A stretch of DNA of 7,602 bases from Chloroflexaceae bacterium UBA1466 (lineage in GTDB: Bacteria; Chloroflexota; Chloroflexia; Chloroflexales; Chloroflexaceae): positions 403-8,004 of the forward strand of contig DCSM01000021.1 in the NCBI GenBank assembly GCA_002325605.1, read 5' to 3'. Position 1 is the stretch's first letter; each line of letters starts with the position of its first letter. Positions 1 through 5,443 of the stretch are shown here, piece by piece. A model generated the notes under the pieces. The model ran no database searches. It was not told the origin of the DNA and saw only the letters and a program-made list of their open reading frames with translations. Position numbers and translations under genes: made by a program.

Positions 1-2
1 CT

Positions 3-440
3 AGAGTCTTACAAGCCTTACCGCTCTTGCAAGCGTGCTATACAGCACCGCCAGACTCTCTCATCCTAATTGAGAACCCAGAGATTCTGCTTCATCCGAC
101 ATCTCAAGCAGAATTAGCCGATCTCTTTATCGAGGCTGTTACGAAGCGCAACGTGCAAATCATCTTTGAAAGCCATAGCGAATACTTATTGCACCGTTTG
201 CAACGCCGTATTGCTGAAGAGCAAATTGCTAACGAAGCAGTCGCCCTCTATTTTTGCGAAATTGGCGAAGCTGGTGCTTCAAAACTAACAACTTTGCAAG
301 TCAATGAGTATGGAAGCATTTGCAATTGGCCCCGTGACTTCTTTGGGAATGAGATGGATGATTTATGTGCTATGGTAGATGCAGAAATGAAGCGCAAACG
401 CAAAGCCCGCAAGCCTGTAGCGCAGGAAGTATTAGCCTAG
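3..440 (+). CDS. AAA/ABC-type ATPase, C-terminal part (DUF3696-like), truncated by window edge
   Basis: The frame is open to the left edge, so this is the 3' part of a longer gene. The TTG at 27 is internal: the residues before it (RVLQALPLL) continue the family pattern. Seen directly: a hydrophobic strand ending in acid, LILIENPE (nt 60-83), matching a Walker B with catalytic Glu, followed by LLHP. A second motif, ESHSEYLLHRLQRRIAEE (from nt 168), has the His of the switch region. Near the end, VNEYGSICNWPRDFFG resembles the terminal DUF3696 segment of OLD/ABC-like ATPases. The tail is lysine- and arginine-rich. Walker A and the signature motif lie outside the window. These soluble ATPases often pair with nucleases or other effectors. 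The PIN-like gene starts 3 nt after the stop, which suggests translational coupling and shared function. The family call is firm; the role is inferred. Confidence 0.8.
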   Translation, partial: RVLQALPLLQACYTAPPDSLILIENPEILLHPTSQAELADLFIEAVTKRNVQIIFESHSEYLLHRLQRRIAEEQIANEAVALYFCEIGEAGASKLTTLQVNEYGSICNWPRDFFGNEMDDLCAMVDAEMKRKRKARKPVAQEVLA

Positions 441-443
441 CAC

Positions 444-950
444 ATGTACCTTATCCTTGATACCAATGTTATTGTTGTTGCCAATGGTAATTCGGCCCAA
501 GCATCTGCCCAATGTGTCATTGAATGTAACCGTATTCTCCGCGAAATTCAGGATGGCCAGCATATTCTTGTGCTAGATAACGCTTGTCGTATTCTGCGTG
601 AGTATCGAAACAATTTGAATCTAAGCGAAGAATATCGCCCTGGAGATCGCTTTCTCAAATGGCTCTTGCGAAATCTCTATAATCCGCAGCATTGTGTTCA
701 AGTCGCCCTTCCTTTGCGCGAAAATGCTACCGATGACAACGATTTTGCGGCCTTTCCTGCTGACCCGCGCCTAGCGAAGTTTGACCTTTCAGACCGTAAA
801 TTTGTTGCGGTAGCCCTTACGCATCCCGCCAAACCGCCCATTTACAACGCGGTAGACACTGATTGGCATGATTTTCAAGAAGTGTTAGAATTGGATGGCC
901 TCAAGATCGCGTTTCTTTGCCGAAGCGAGATGGCCCAGCATTCAGGATAA
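444..950 (+). CDS. PIN-fold nuclease-like protein paired with the upstream ATPase
   Basis: A soluble protein of 168 residues with PIN-like architecture. It opens with LILDTNVIV (first acid Asp6), has a central ILREYRNN helix (Glu53), then DRKFVAVAL (Asp117), and NAVDTDW late (Asp138, Asp140). The order D-E-D-D with hydrophobic strands matches the metal-binding acids of PIN ribonucleases. About 170 residues is longer than a typical VapC toxin (about 130), with an extra middle segment around residues 60-110. No antitoxin of VapB type precedes it; the neighbour is the ATPase, whose stop lies 3 nt upstream. A purine-rich AGGAAG at 425-430 is the only Shine-Dalgarno candidate and sits 13 nt from the ATG, so coupling to the ATPase is likely. 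The fold is well supported by motifs; nuclease activity and target are inferred. It could instead be an inactive PIN-like regulator. Confidence 0.7.
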   Translation: MYLILDTNVIVVANGNSAQASAQCVIECNRILREIQDGQHILVLDNACRILREYRNNLNLSEEYRPGDRFLKWLLRNLYNPQHCVQVALPLRENATDDNDFAAFPADPRLAKFDLSDRKFVAVALTHPAKPPIYNAVDTDWHDFQEVLELDGLKIAFLCRSEMAQHSG

Positions 951-978
951 ATTTAGCAAATAGGAGCCTAAACCAGGG

Positions 979-2085
979 ATGAAGAATTTTTTAGCAAGTT
1001 CTGAGATCGCCGAGATTGCCGAAAAAGTGCAAAATGGCGAACGATTAAGTTTTGAAGATGGGCTACGGCTCTATCAAACGAAGGATTTTCTCGCTGTGGG
1101 GGCTTTAGCCGCCGCCGCTAATCGCCAACACAATGGCGAAAAAGTCTATTTTGTCCAGAATCGCCATATAAATCCCACGAATATCTGCTTTTCGCATTGC
1201 AGTTTTTGTTCATTTCGGCGCAATGGCAATGAGCCAGATGCTTATATTTTCACGATTCCGCAAATCATTGAGCGGGTTAAAGCAAATTTCACCCCTCGAA
1301 CCAGCGAGTTCCACATCGTAAGCGGTTTACATCCCGATCTAGACCTCGATTACTATTGTGAACTAATCCAAACACTCAAAGAAAACTTCCCCAATGTCCA
1401 TATTAAAGCTTTCACGGCGGTAGAGATTGAATATTTGGGACAATTGACCAAATCTAGCCGCGAGACGGTGTTGCAAAAACTGCACATGGCAGGCCTTGAC
1501 GCGATGCCAGGCGGCGGAGCCGAGATTTTTGCGCCACGCATCCGCCGCAAACTTTGCCCCGAAAAAGTTGATGCCGCAGGCTGGTTGGATATTCACGGCA
1601 TTGCACATCGGTTGGGAATCAAGACTAATGCGACAATGTTGTATGGCCATATTGAAGGAATCGAAGATCGGGTTGATCATCTCCTGCGCTTACGCGAACA
1701 ACAAGATAAAACTGGCGGTTTTATGACCTTTGTGCCTCTGGCCTATCACCCGATGAACAATCAACTTGGCAAGATTCATAATTTAGATTTCACGACAGGG
1801 ATCGAAGACTTACGCACAATTGCTATTAGCCGCTTGCTTTTGGATAATTTTGCTCATATCAAAGGCTATTGGATCATGATTACGCCTGCTTTAGCCCAAC
1901 TTTCGCTGGCTTTTGGCGTGAGCGATCTTGATGGCACGGTGGTTGAAGAGCGAATTTATCATGATGCCGGAGCTTCCACCGACCAGCAAATTACGCGCCA
2001 GGAGTTGGTCAAATTGATTCAAGCCGCGCAGAAAATCCCCGTGGAGCGCGACGCGCTGTACCGCGAAATAGAGGTGTTTGCTTGA
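979..2085 (+). CDS. mqnE: Aminofutalosine synthase MqnE (radical SAM)
   Basis: MqnE joins S-adenosylmethionine-derived 5'-deoxyadenosyl radical chemistry to 3-[(1-carboxyvinyl)oxy]benzoate to give 6-amino-6-deoxyfutalosine, the second step of futalosine-route menaquinone synthesis, in the cytoplasm. Seen here: the radical SAM cluster motif CxxxCxxC at Cys70, Cys74 and Cys77, preceded by RHINPTN. Further family blocks are HIVSGLHPDL, KAFTAVEIEYL, PGGGAEIF (residues 177-184), NATMLYGHIE and the C-terminal DLDGTVVEERIYHDAGA. The combination of FTAVEI, NATMLYGH and DGTVVEE distinguishes MqnE from its paralogue MqnC. The length of 368 residues is normal. The start is ATG, with TAGGAG at 961-966 (12 nt away) as ribosome site. 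Its end overlaps the TTG start of the signal peptidase gene by 4 bp, and mqnA follows, so the three are probably one operon. No terminator is visible in the 28 nt after the PIN gene. Confidence 0.95.
   Translation: MKNFLASSEIAEIAEKVQNGERLSFEDGLRLYQTKDFLAVGALAAAANRQHNGEKVYFVQNRHINPTNICFSHCSFCSFRRNGNEPDAYIFTIPQIIERVKANFTPRTSEFHIVSGLHPDLDLDYYCELIQTLKENFPNVHIKAFTAVEIEYLGQLTKSSRETVLQKLHMAGLDAMPGGGAEIFAPRIRRKLCPEKVDAAGWLDIHGIAHRLGIKTNATMLYGHIEGIEDRVDHLLRLREQQDKTGGFMTFVPLAYHPMNNQLGKIHNLDFTTGIEDLRTIAISRLLLDNFAHIKGYWIMITPALAQLSLAFGVSDLDGTVVEERIYHDAGASTDQQITRQELVKLIQAAQKIPVERDALYREIEVFA
2071..2076 (+). promoter_or_regulatory. Ribosome binding site supporting the TTG start of lepB
   Basis: GAGGTG lies inside the last codons of mqnE, 5 nt before the TTG at 2082. 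It is the best Shine-Dalgarno match near the start of the signal peptidase frame and decides in favour of the TTG. A later in-frame methionine would remove the N-terminal membrane anchor. Confidence 0.65.
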
Positions 2086-2666
2086 AGAAGGGCCGTTTGT
2101 CGCTAACCCCCATTGAGCTATTTCGCACCCTAATTGAAGTTTTCCTCGCCTTTTTGCTCTTTTCAGTGCTGCTTGGGCACTTTGAGATTCTGCAAAATAG
2201 CATGGAGCCAAATTTTCATGAAGGTCAGCGCATTCTGGTTTGGAAGCTCAAGAGTTTGCTTCCTCCGCAAATCGCCAAGCCTGCTCTGGCTGCCAATGGG
2301 CCGCAGCAAGACCTTTTGACGCTCAAACGCGGGCAAGTTGTAGTTTTCTACGAAACTGCTGATCCCAAGCTCAACCCGCTCATCAAGCGCGTGGTCGGTT
2401 TGCCTGGTGAAACCATCGACCTGTATCAGGACAAAGTCTGGATTAACGGCAATATTCTTGGCGAACCCTACCTCGCAGGGTTTTCAACTAGTTGTAGCGT
2501 CTCCTGTAAACCGCTGACCTTGGGGCCAAACGATTATTTTCTCCTGGGCGATAACCGCCCTGTGAGTCGTGATTCGCGCAGTTTTGGGCCGATTCCTGTG
2601 AATCAGATCGTTGGCCAAGTCATTTTACGCTATTGGCCCTTCGATCAAATAGCTTTTTATCCCTAA
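2082..2666 (+). CDS. lepB: Type I signal peptidase (LepB/SipS family)
   Basis: A membrane serine protease that removes signal peptides from exported proteins on the outer face of the cytoplasmic membrane, using a Ser-Lys dyad. Seen here: one N-terminal membrane segment, about residues 13-32. The nucleophile is Ser40 in QNSMEPNF and the general base is Lys102 in IKRVVGLPGET. GDNR follows at 156-159 with SRDSRSFGPI at 162-171. All family boxes are intact. At 194 residues it is a compact Gram-positive-like form, with one anchor and no E. coli-type large insertion. Cys138 and Cys142 lie close together on the outside and could form a disulfide. Translation starts at TTG (2082) in the sequence TTGA, which overlaps the mqnE stop; GAGGTG lies 5 nt upstream. 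It sits between two menaquinone genes, which suggests co-transcription rather than a shared pathway. Confidence 0.95.
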   Translation: MKKGRLSLTPIELFRTLIEVFLAFLLFSVLLGHFEILQNSMEPNFHEGQRILVWKLKSLLPPQIAKPALAANGPQQDLLTLKRGQVVVFYETADPKLNPLIKRVVGLPGETIDLYQDKVWINGNILGEPYLAGFSTSCSVSCKPLTLGPNDYFLLGDNRPVSRDSRSFGPIPVNQIVGQVILRYWPFDQIAFYP

Positions 2667-2684
2667 AAGCTCTTTCTGCAAGGT

Positions 2685-2690
2685 GAGGAG
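2685..2690 (+). promoter_or_regulatory. Ribosome binding site that decides the mqnA start
   Basis: GAGGAG lies 7 nt before ATG 2698, a near-ideal Shine-Dalgarno arrangement. The in-frame GTG at 2683 overlaps this site and has no purine-rich motif of its own upstream, so ATG 2698 is preferred. Confidence 0.75.
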
Positions 2691-2697
2691 AGTTTCT

Positions 2698-3528
2698 ATG
2701 CTTGCGGTTGGCACAATAGATTATCTGAACACGCAGCCCATTGAGCATTATCTCGATGCCTTTTTGCCCAACATCCCACGGTTACGTAACACCCCGACGG
2801 TGATCAATGAGGCTTTGGTGAAGGGCCAAGTGGCCGTGGCGGCCATTTCGTCTTACGAATTTGCCTGTCACGCCCAAGATTTATTGTTGATTCCTGATTT
2901 TTCGATTGCGACGCTAGGGGCCGTCAACAGCGTGCTTCTCTTTACTTGGCGCGCCGACCCCCGTGAACTTGATGGCGCTTTAGTCGCCTTGAGCGACCAT
3001 TCGGCCACGAGTGTGAATTTGCTGCGCGTTCTCTGTGAACAACACTACCACATTTGTCCTGAATGGCGCACGATGCCCCAAGACTTGGAGACGATGTTGA
3101 CGACCTGTGAAGCGGCGCTGCTGATTGGCGACCAGGCTTTGAGGGAGGGCGTGCTGCGCCGCCATATCGGGCCACGTGGCTTGCCCTATTGTTTTGACCT
3201 GGGCGACGAGTGGCTGAAGTTGACGGGTTTGCCCTTTACCTTTGCGGTTTGGGCCGCCCGCCGCGACCAGGCCGCCGCAATCGAGGCGGCGGGCATTATT
3301 CCCGCGCTCGCTGCGGCCAAAACGCAAGGCCTCCAAAACATCGCAACCCTCGCCGCAGCTTATGCGCCACGGCTAGGGTTGCCCGCTGGAGTCTGTGCCA
3401 AATATCTTCGAGATCTCCGCCATAACTTGGAAGAATCTGATTTACAAGGGTTACAAACTTTTTTGACCTATGCGCTCCCCGCTTTTACTTGGCAACAGGT
3501 GCGCTATTTTGGTTCTCAAAGGGAGTGA
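2698..3528 (+). CDS. mqnA: Chorismate dehydratase MqnA
   Basis: MqnA removes water from chorismate to give 3-[(1-carboxyvinyl)oxy]benzoate, the first committed step of the futalosine menaquinone pathway and the substrate of MqnE. Seen here: the N-terminal strand and loop VGTIDYLNTQPI, then AAISSYEF (from about residue 48), LGAVNSVLLF (73-82), and LSDHSATSVNLLRVL (98-112) with the serine/threonine-rich ligand loop. Later come LLIGDQAL and DLGDEWLKLTGLPFTFAVWAAR, typical of the periplasmic-binding-protein-like MqnA/MqnD fold. MqnD is a less good fit because the YLNTxP and SSYE blocks follow MqnA. Starting at ATG 2698 gives 276 residues, normal for the family. The gene follows lepB by 31 nt with no terminator between them. 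Its middle and 3' half are visibly richer in G+C than mqnE, although both belong to one pathway. Confidence 0.93.
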   Translation: MLAVGTIDYLNTQPIEHYLDAFLPNIPRLRNTPTVINEALVKGQVAVAAISSYEFACHAQDLLLIPDFSIATLGAVNSVLLFTWRADPRELDGALVALSDHSATSVNLLRVLCEQHYHICPEWRTMPQDLETMLTTCEAALLIGDQALREGVLRRHIGPRGLPYCFDLGDEWLKLTGLPFTFAVWAARRDQAAAIEAAGIIPALAAAKTQGLQNIATLAAAYAPRLGLPAGVCAKYLRDLRHNLEESDLQGLQTFLTYALPAFTWQQVRYFGSQRE

Positions 3529-3538
3529 TTTAGCTTAG

Positions 3539-3713
3539 GCGCGGGAAGGAAAACAAAAAAGGTGGGCTGCCCCATGCTTCGGCCATTTTGAAGGAGCGAG
3601 GAACTTAGGGGAAAAAGAGGCGAAAGTTAAACGGGGTTTCTTAGCGCTGGAGACCGATATTTCAGTGGGGCAACACCTTTTATTAGCCTTTAGGATACTA
3701 GAAAATCCCTCGC
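3539..3713 (+). ncRNA. Candidate structured RNA, or structured 3' UTR of mqnA (unrecognised)
   Basis: This gene-free stretch can close into a long-range stem. AAAAGGTG (3557-3564) is exactly complementary to CACCTTTT (3674-3681). Just inside, TGCCCCA (3568-3574) pairs with TGGGGCA (3666-3672), separated by a small internal loop (GGC opposite A). An outer helix of GCG and GGGA (3539-3546) pairs with TCCC and CGC (3706-3713) with one mismatch. Inside are two small hairpins, 3602-3606/3624-3628 and 3635-3640/3650-3655. The strand is strikingly purine-rich. The size (about 175 nt) and the closing stem, bubble and terminal arm would suit 6S RNA, but I see no sequence signature of 6S, tmRNA, SRP RNA or RNase P RNA, so no name is given. 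No clear promoter or terminator was found for it; it could simply be the folded 3' end of the mqnA message. Confidence 0.3.
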
Positions 3714-3783
3714 AGTGCAATAGTTCTTTAGTCCCTTTCTGGGTGGACCTGCCTTTTGGAAGCCCTGCTTTTCCCCAAAAATT

Positions 3784-3797
3784 TTATGCTACAATAG
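3784..3797 (+). promoter_or_regulatory. Extended -10 promoter before the small gene and response regulator
   Basis: TTATGCTACAATAG contains the extended -10 form TGnTACAAT (hexamer 3790-3795). No good -35 hexamer lies 16-18 nt upstream, consistent with an extended -10 promoter for the main sigma factor. Transcription should start near 3801-3804 (CCAG), leaving a leader of about 100 nt. The same 14 bases, and CCAG at the same distance, recur at 6044-6064 before the sigma-factor gene. Confidence 0.7.
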
Positions 3798-3802
3798 GTC
3801 CC

Positions 3803-3863
3803 AGGCCGTTCTTGGCCTAGCTGGCCGGAAACCGCGATTTGCTGAAATCGCATCCAAGGTTTC
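3803..3863 (+). promoter_or_regulatory. Hairpin-rich 5' leader
   Basis: Two structures follow the predicted start. AGGCC (3803-3807) can pair with GGCCT (3814-3818). Next, GCGATTT (3834-3840) and AAATCGC (3845-3851) form a perfect 7-bp stem with a GCTG loop. This is nested inside GAAACC (3828-3833) paired with GGTTTC (3858-3863), leaving a one-sided bulge ATCCAA (3852-3857). The nested stem ends about 25 nt before the ribosome site of the small gene. It may affect stability or translation. It does not match a riboswitch that I recognise, and no long U-run follows directly, so it is unlikely to be a simple terminator. Confidence 0.5.
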
Positions 3864-3901
3864 TCCTTTTACTTGAATCATAGATGTCGGGAGTTCTACT
3901 T

Positions 3902-4162
3902 ATGACCCTTGAGGAAGCAATAACTGATCTTACCAAACGCATTCTGGCTATCAGTCCAGAAGCGGTAATTCGGGTGATTCGGACTTCCAGTAACGAGGCT
4001 AGTCTGCGGGCCTACGCGGCGGCTGAACACGAGGCGACAATCAAAGACGCAACGTGGGAACAAACCTTCAAGCTGCTCACCGAGCAAGATCTTGATCTTT
4101 CGGTCATTTTCTACGACATTACAAACCTTCCCAAAGAAGGCAGTCTGGAAGAAGCAGGTTAA
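3902..4162 (+). CDS. Small soluble protein of unknown function
   Basis: I do not recognise a named family. ATG 3902 gives 86 residues and has GGGAG (3889-3893) 8 nt upstream; ATG 3884 would add six residues but has no ribosome site, so 3902 is preferred. The protein looks folded and cytoplasmic, with no signal peptide or membrane segment. It has an N-terminal helix (LEEAITDLTKRILAI), then PEAVIRVIRTSSNEASLRAYA suggesting a strand-turn-strand, a helix rich in Glu and Ala, and a hydrophobic strand LDLSVIFYDITNLP near the end. It sits alone behind a good promoter and a structured leader, and 57 nt before a response regulator with no clear terminator between, so the two are probably co-transcribed. 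It may be a partner or modulator of that regulator; this is inference from position only. Confidence 0.7.
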   Translation: MTLEEAITDLTKRILAISPEAVIRVIRTSSNEASLRAYAAAEHEATIKDATWEQTFKLLTEQDLDLSVIFYDITNLPKEGSLEEAG

Positions 4163-4219
4163 GTAACCCGTTTTGGGCAGAAAGTTTTTCAACAACCCGC
4201 GAGAAAGAATAACGTTTTA

Positions 4220-4873
4220 ATGAAACCCGTGCGGATCTTGATTACGGACGATCACACTTTAGTGCGGGCGGGGTTTCGGGCGTTGTTGCAAAGCATCGAG
4301 GGCCTCGAAGTTGTCGCCGAAGCCGGCGATGGCCGCGAGGCTCTCTTGTTGGTTGCAGCGAAAAACCCCGATCTTGTCTTTATGGATATTGGCATGGCGG
4401 GCCTAAATGGGCTGGATGCCACCGCTCGCATCACGAAAGATTTTCCCGCGGTGCGGGTAATCATTCTTTCCATGCATACCAATGAGGAATATGTCCTTCA
4501 AGCGCTGCGGGCTGGGGCGGTGGGCTATTTGCTGAAGGAGTCCGGCACTGCTGAACTCGAATTGGCGGTCTGGGCGGTGGCGCGGGGGGAAACTTATCTT
4601 AGCCCAGCGGTTTCCAAATATGTGATTGCCGACTATGTGCGGCGCGTGGGGGGCGAGCCAAACTCCCTGGCGCGGCTCACGCCCCGCCAGCGCGAAGTTC
4701 TCCAACTCATCGCCGAAGGCCATACCACGCAGGAAATTGCTCACACGCTCAAAATCAGCGTGAAAACGGTAGAGACGCATCGTTCGCAATTGATGGAGCG
4801 GCTCCAGATTCACGATATTGCAGGGCTGGTCCGCTATGCGATTCGGGTCGGCCTCGTTCTCCCCAACGACTGA
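4220..4873 (+). CDS. NarL/FixJ-type response regulator (receiver plus LuxR-type HTH)
   Basis: A two-domain DNA-binding transcription regulator of 217 residues, normal for the NarL group. The receiver domain (about 1-122) has the acidic pair Asp10-Asp11, the phospho-acceptor Asp56 in VFMDIGM, Ser84 in IILSMH and Lys106 in YLLKES, so all switch residues are intact and it should be phosphorylated by a histidine kinase. The C-terminal part (about 150-212) is a LuxR-type helix-turn-helix: LTPRQREVLQLIAEG, TTQEIAHTLKIS, VKTVETHRSQLMERL. No sensor kinase is encoded in this window, so partner and target genes are unknown. The start is ATG; the upstream GAGAAAG (4200-4206) is a weak ribosome site. It probably shares the promoter at 3784 with the preceding small gene. 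Possible terminators follow at 4869-4899 and 4931-4975. Confidence 0.93.
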   Translation: MKPVRILITDDHTLVRAGFRALLQSIEGLEVVAEAGDGREALLLVAAKNPDLVFMDIGMAGLNGLDATARITKDFPAVRVIILSMHTNEEYVLQALRAGAVGYLLKESGTAELELAVWAVARGETYLSPAVSKYVIADYVRRVGGEPNSLARLTPRQREVLQLIAEGHTTQEIAHTLKISVKTVETHRSQLMERLQIHDIAGLVRYAIRVGLVLPND

Positions 4874-4899
4874 ATAGTCGCCTCTTTGTTCAGTTTTTT
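4869..4899 (+). terminator. Weak terminator-like hairpin overlapping the response-regulator stop
   Basis: ACTGAA (4869-4874, overlapping the TGA) pairs with TTCAGT (4889-4894), followed by six T residues (4894-4899). The stem is short, low in G+C, and has a 14-nt loop, so this is a weak candidate that may act together with the stronger structure downstream. Confidence 0.35.
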
Positions 4900-4930
4900 C
4901 TTGCCCGGCCTCTAAAATTAAGGTCTTTTG

Positions 4931-4975
4931 CCAGCAGCCATCAGGAAAATCCTGATTGTTTCGGCTGGCTTTTCC
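4931..4975 (+). terminator. Intrinsic terminator-like hairpin after the response regulator
   Basis: An inner perfect stem ATCAGGA/TCCTGAT (4940-4946 and 4950-4956, AAA loop) lies inside an outer stem CCAGC/GCTGG (4931-4935 and 4964-4968), followed by CTTTT. The position, about 60 nt after the response-regulator stop, fits a terminator for that transcript. The U-run is short, so efficiency is uncertain. Confidence 0.5.
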
Positions 4976-5019
4976 CGTTAGACTGAAGGTGAGCATAGAG
5001 TAAAAATTTGAGGCTGGTT

Positions 5020-5063
5020 TTTAGCGAGGCTAAATCTGTAACGGGGCCGTTTTTTCCTTTTTT
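5020..5063 (+). terminator. Second hairpin and T-run cluster before the small gene at 5134
   Basis: TTTAGC (5020-5025) and GCTAAA (5029-5034) form a perfect 6-bp stem with a GAG loop. Directly after it, AACG/CGTT (5040-5043 and 5048-5051, loop GGGC) is followed by six T, two C and six T (5050-5063). The small stem before a long T-run resembles an intrinsic terminator, though the stem is short. The promoter for the next gene would have to lie within or after this stretch; I see no convincing one. Confidence 0.35.
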
Positions 5064-5133
5064 AGCTTGGCAAAAAAGCTGGCTTTCTTTGGTGGGTCAG
5101 GTGAAAAAAATAGATTAGAGGAAAAAAACTGTG

Positions 5134-5349
5134 ATGAACGAAGTAAAACGCCAAAAGCTTCGGGAGCTTGCGGCCCAAATGACAAGCACGCAAGACCCCA
5201 ACCAGTCCATGTTGGCGCAGGGAACAATCGAACTTTTGAACTACACAGATGAACTTTTAGAGACTCTCGCTGTGGCAACTGAAACGTGCTACGAAGCCGT
5301 TTATATTGCTTATGAAGGCCCGCAGTACAATAGTATTCTTGGGCTGTAA
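5134..5349 (+). CDS. Small acidic protein of unknown function
   Basis: I do not recognise a family. The protein has 71 residues from ATG 5134; a GTG three bases earlier (5131) is an equal alternative. GAGGA at 5118-5122 lies 8 nt from the GTG and 11 nt from the ATG. The composition looks like a real protein: a charged N-terminal helix (NEVKRQKLRELAAQM), a polar turn with Asp-Pro-Asn, then a long predicted helix TIELLNYTDELLETLAVATETCYEAVYIAYEG rich in Leu, Glu and Thr, ending in NSILGL. No signal peptide or membrane segment is seen. The helical, acidic form could suit a small binding partner or dimeric regulator. It lies between the response regulator and the degenerate receiver gene, with a strong hairpin starting 2 nt after its stop. 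Confidence 0.6.
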   Translation: MNEVKRQKLRELAAQMTSTQDPNQSMLAQGTIELLNYTDELLETLAVATETCYEAVYIAYEGPQYNSILGL

Positions 5350-5350
5350 G

Positions 5351-5381
5351 CCAACGAGCCAAAGCCTCGGCGGCTTGTTGG
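5351..5381 (+). terminator. Strong hairpin directly after the small gene (possible terminator)
   Basis: CCAACGAGCC (5351-5360) pairs with GGCTTGTTGG (5372-5381) over 10 positions with a single G-U pair, with an 11-nt loop. It starts 2 nt after the stop codon, as a terminator or 3'-protecting stem would. The following T-rich patch (CTTTT at about 5390) is offset by roughly 9 nt, so it may be a poor terminator and serve instead as an mRNA-stabilising stem. Confidence 0.45.
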
Positions 5382-5443
5382 GAAACTAGCTTTTAGCCTT
5401 GTTCAATTAATTCGTTGTTCTAATCCGAATAGAGTAGGATTCT

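Noticed and set aside
27..29. TTG as the true start of the ATPase gene
   Set aside because: The frame is open to the window edge and the residues before it fit the family pattern, so the gene is simply cut off.
444..950. Classical VapBC toxin-antitoxin pair
   Set aside because: No small AbrB/RHH-type antitoxin precedes the PIN gene. The upstream partner is a large ATPase, and the PIN protein is longer than usual VapC.
979..2085. MqnC (cyclic dehypoxanthinyl futalosine synthase) instead of MqnE
   Set aside because: The KAFTAVEI, NATMLYGH and DLDGTVVEE blocks and the PGGGAEIF ending fit MqnE. No second radical SAM gene of the pathway is present here.
3535..3720. Reverse-strand frame of 61 codons in the gap after mqnA
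   Set aside because: No ribosome site, no recognisable protein pattern, and it coincides with the palindromic pairing that suggests RNA structure.
3529..3883. tRNA, SRP RNA, tmRNA or RNase P RNA in the gap
   Set aside because: No cloverleaf, no SRP tetraloop consensus, and no RNase P or tmRNA conserved blocks were seen.
4403..4996. Long reverse-strand frame opposite the response regulator
   Set aside because: It lies mostly antisense to a certain gene and its translation lacks any domain pattern, being a by-product of G+C-rich codons.
5030..5362. Reverse-strand frame of 110 codons opposite the small gene at 5134
   Set aside because: It runs through T/A-rich terminator-like sequence and its product is rich in Lys, Phe and Ser without any motif. 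The forward frame has a ribosome site and better composition.
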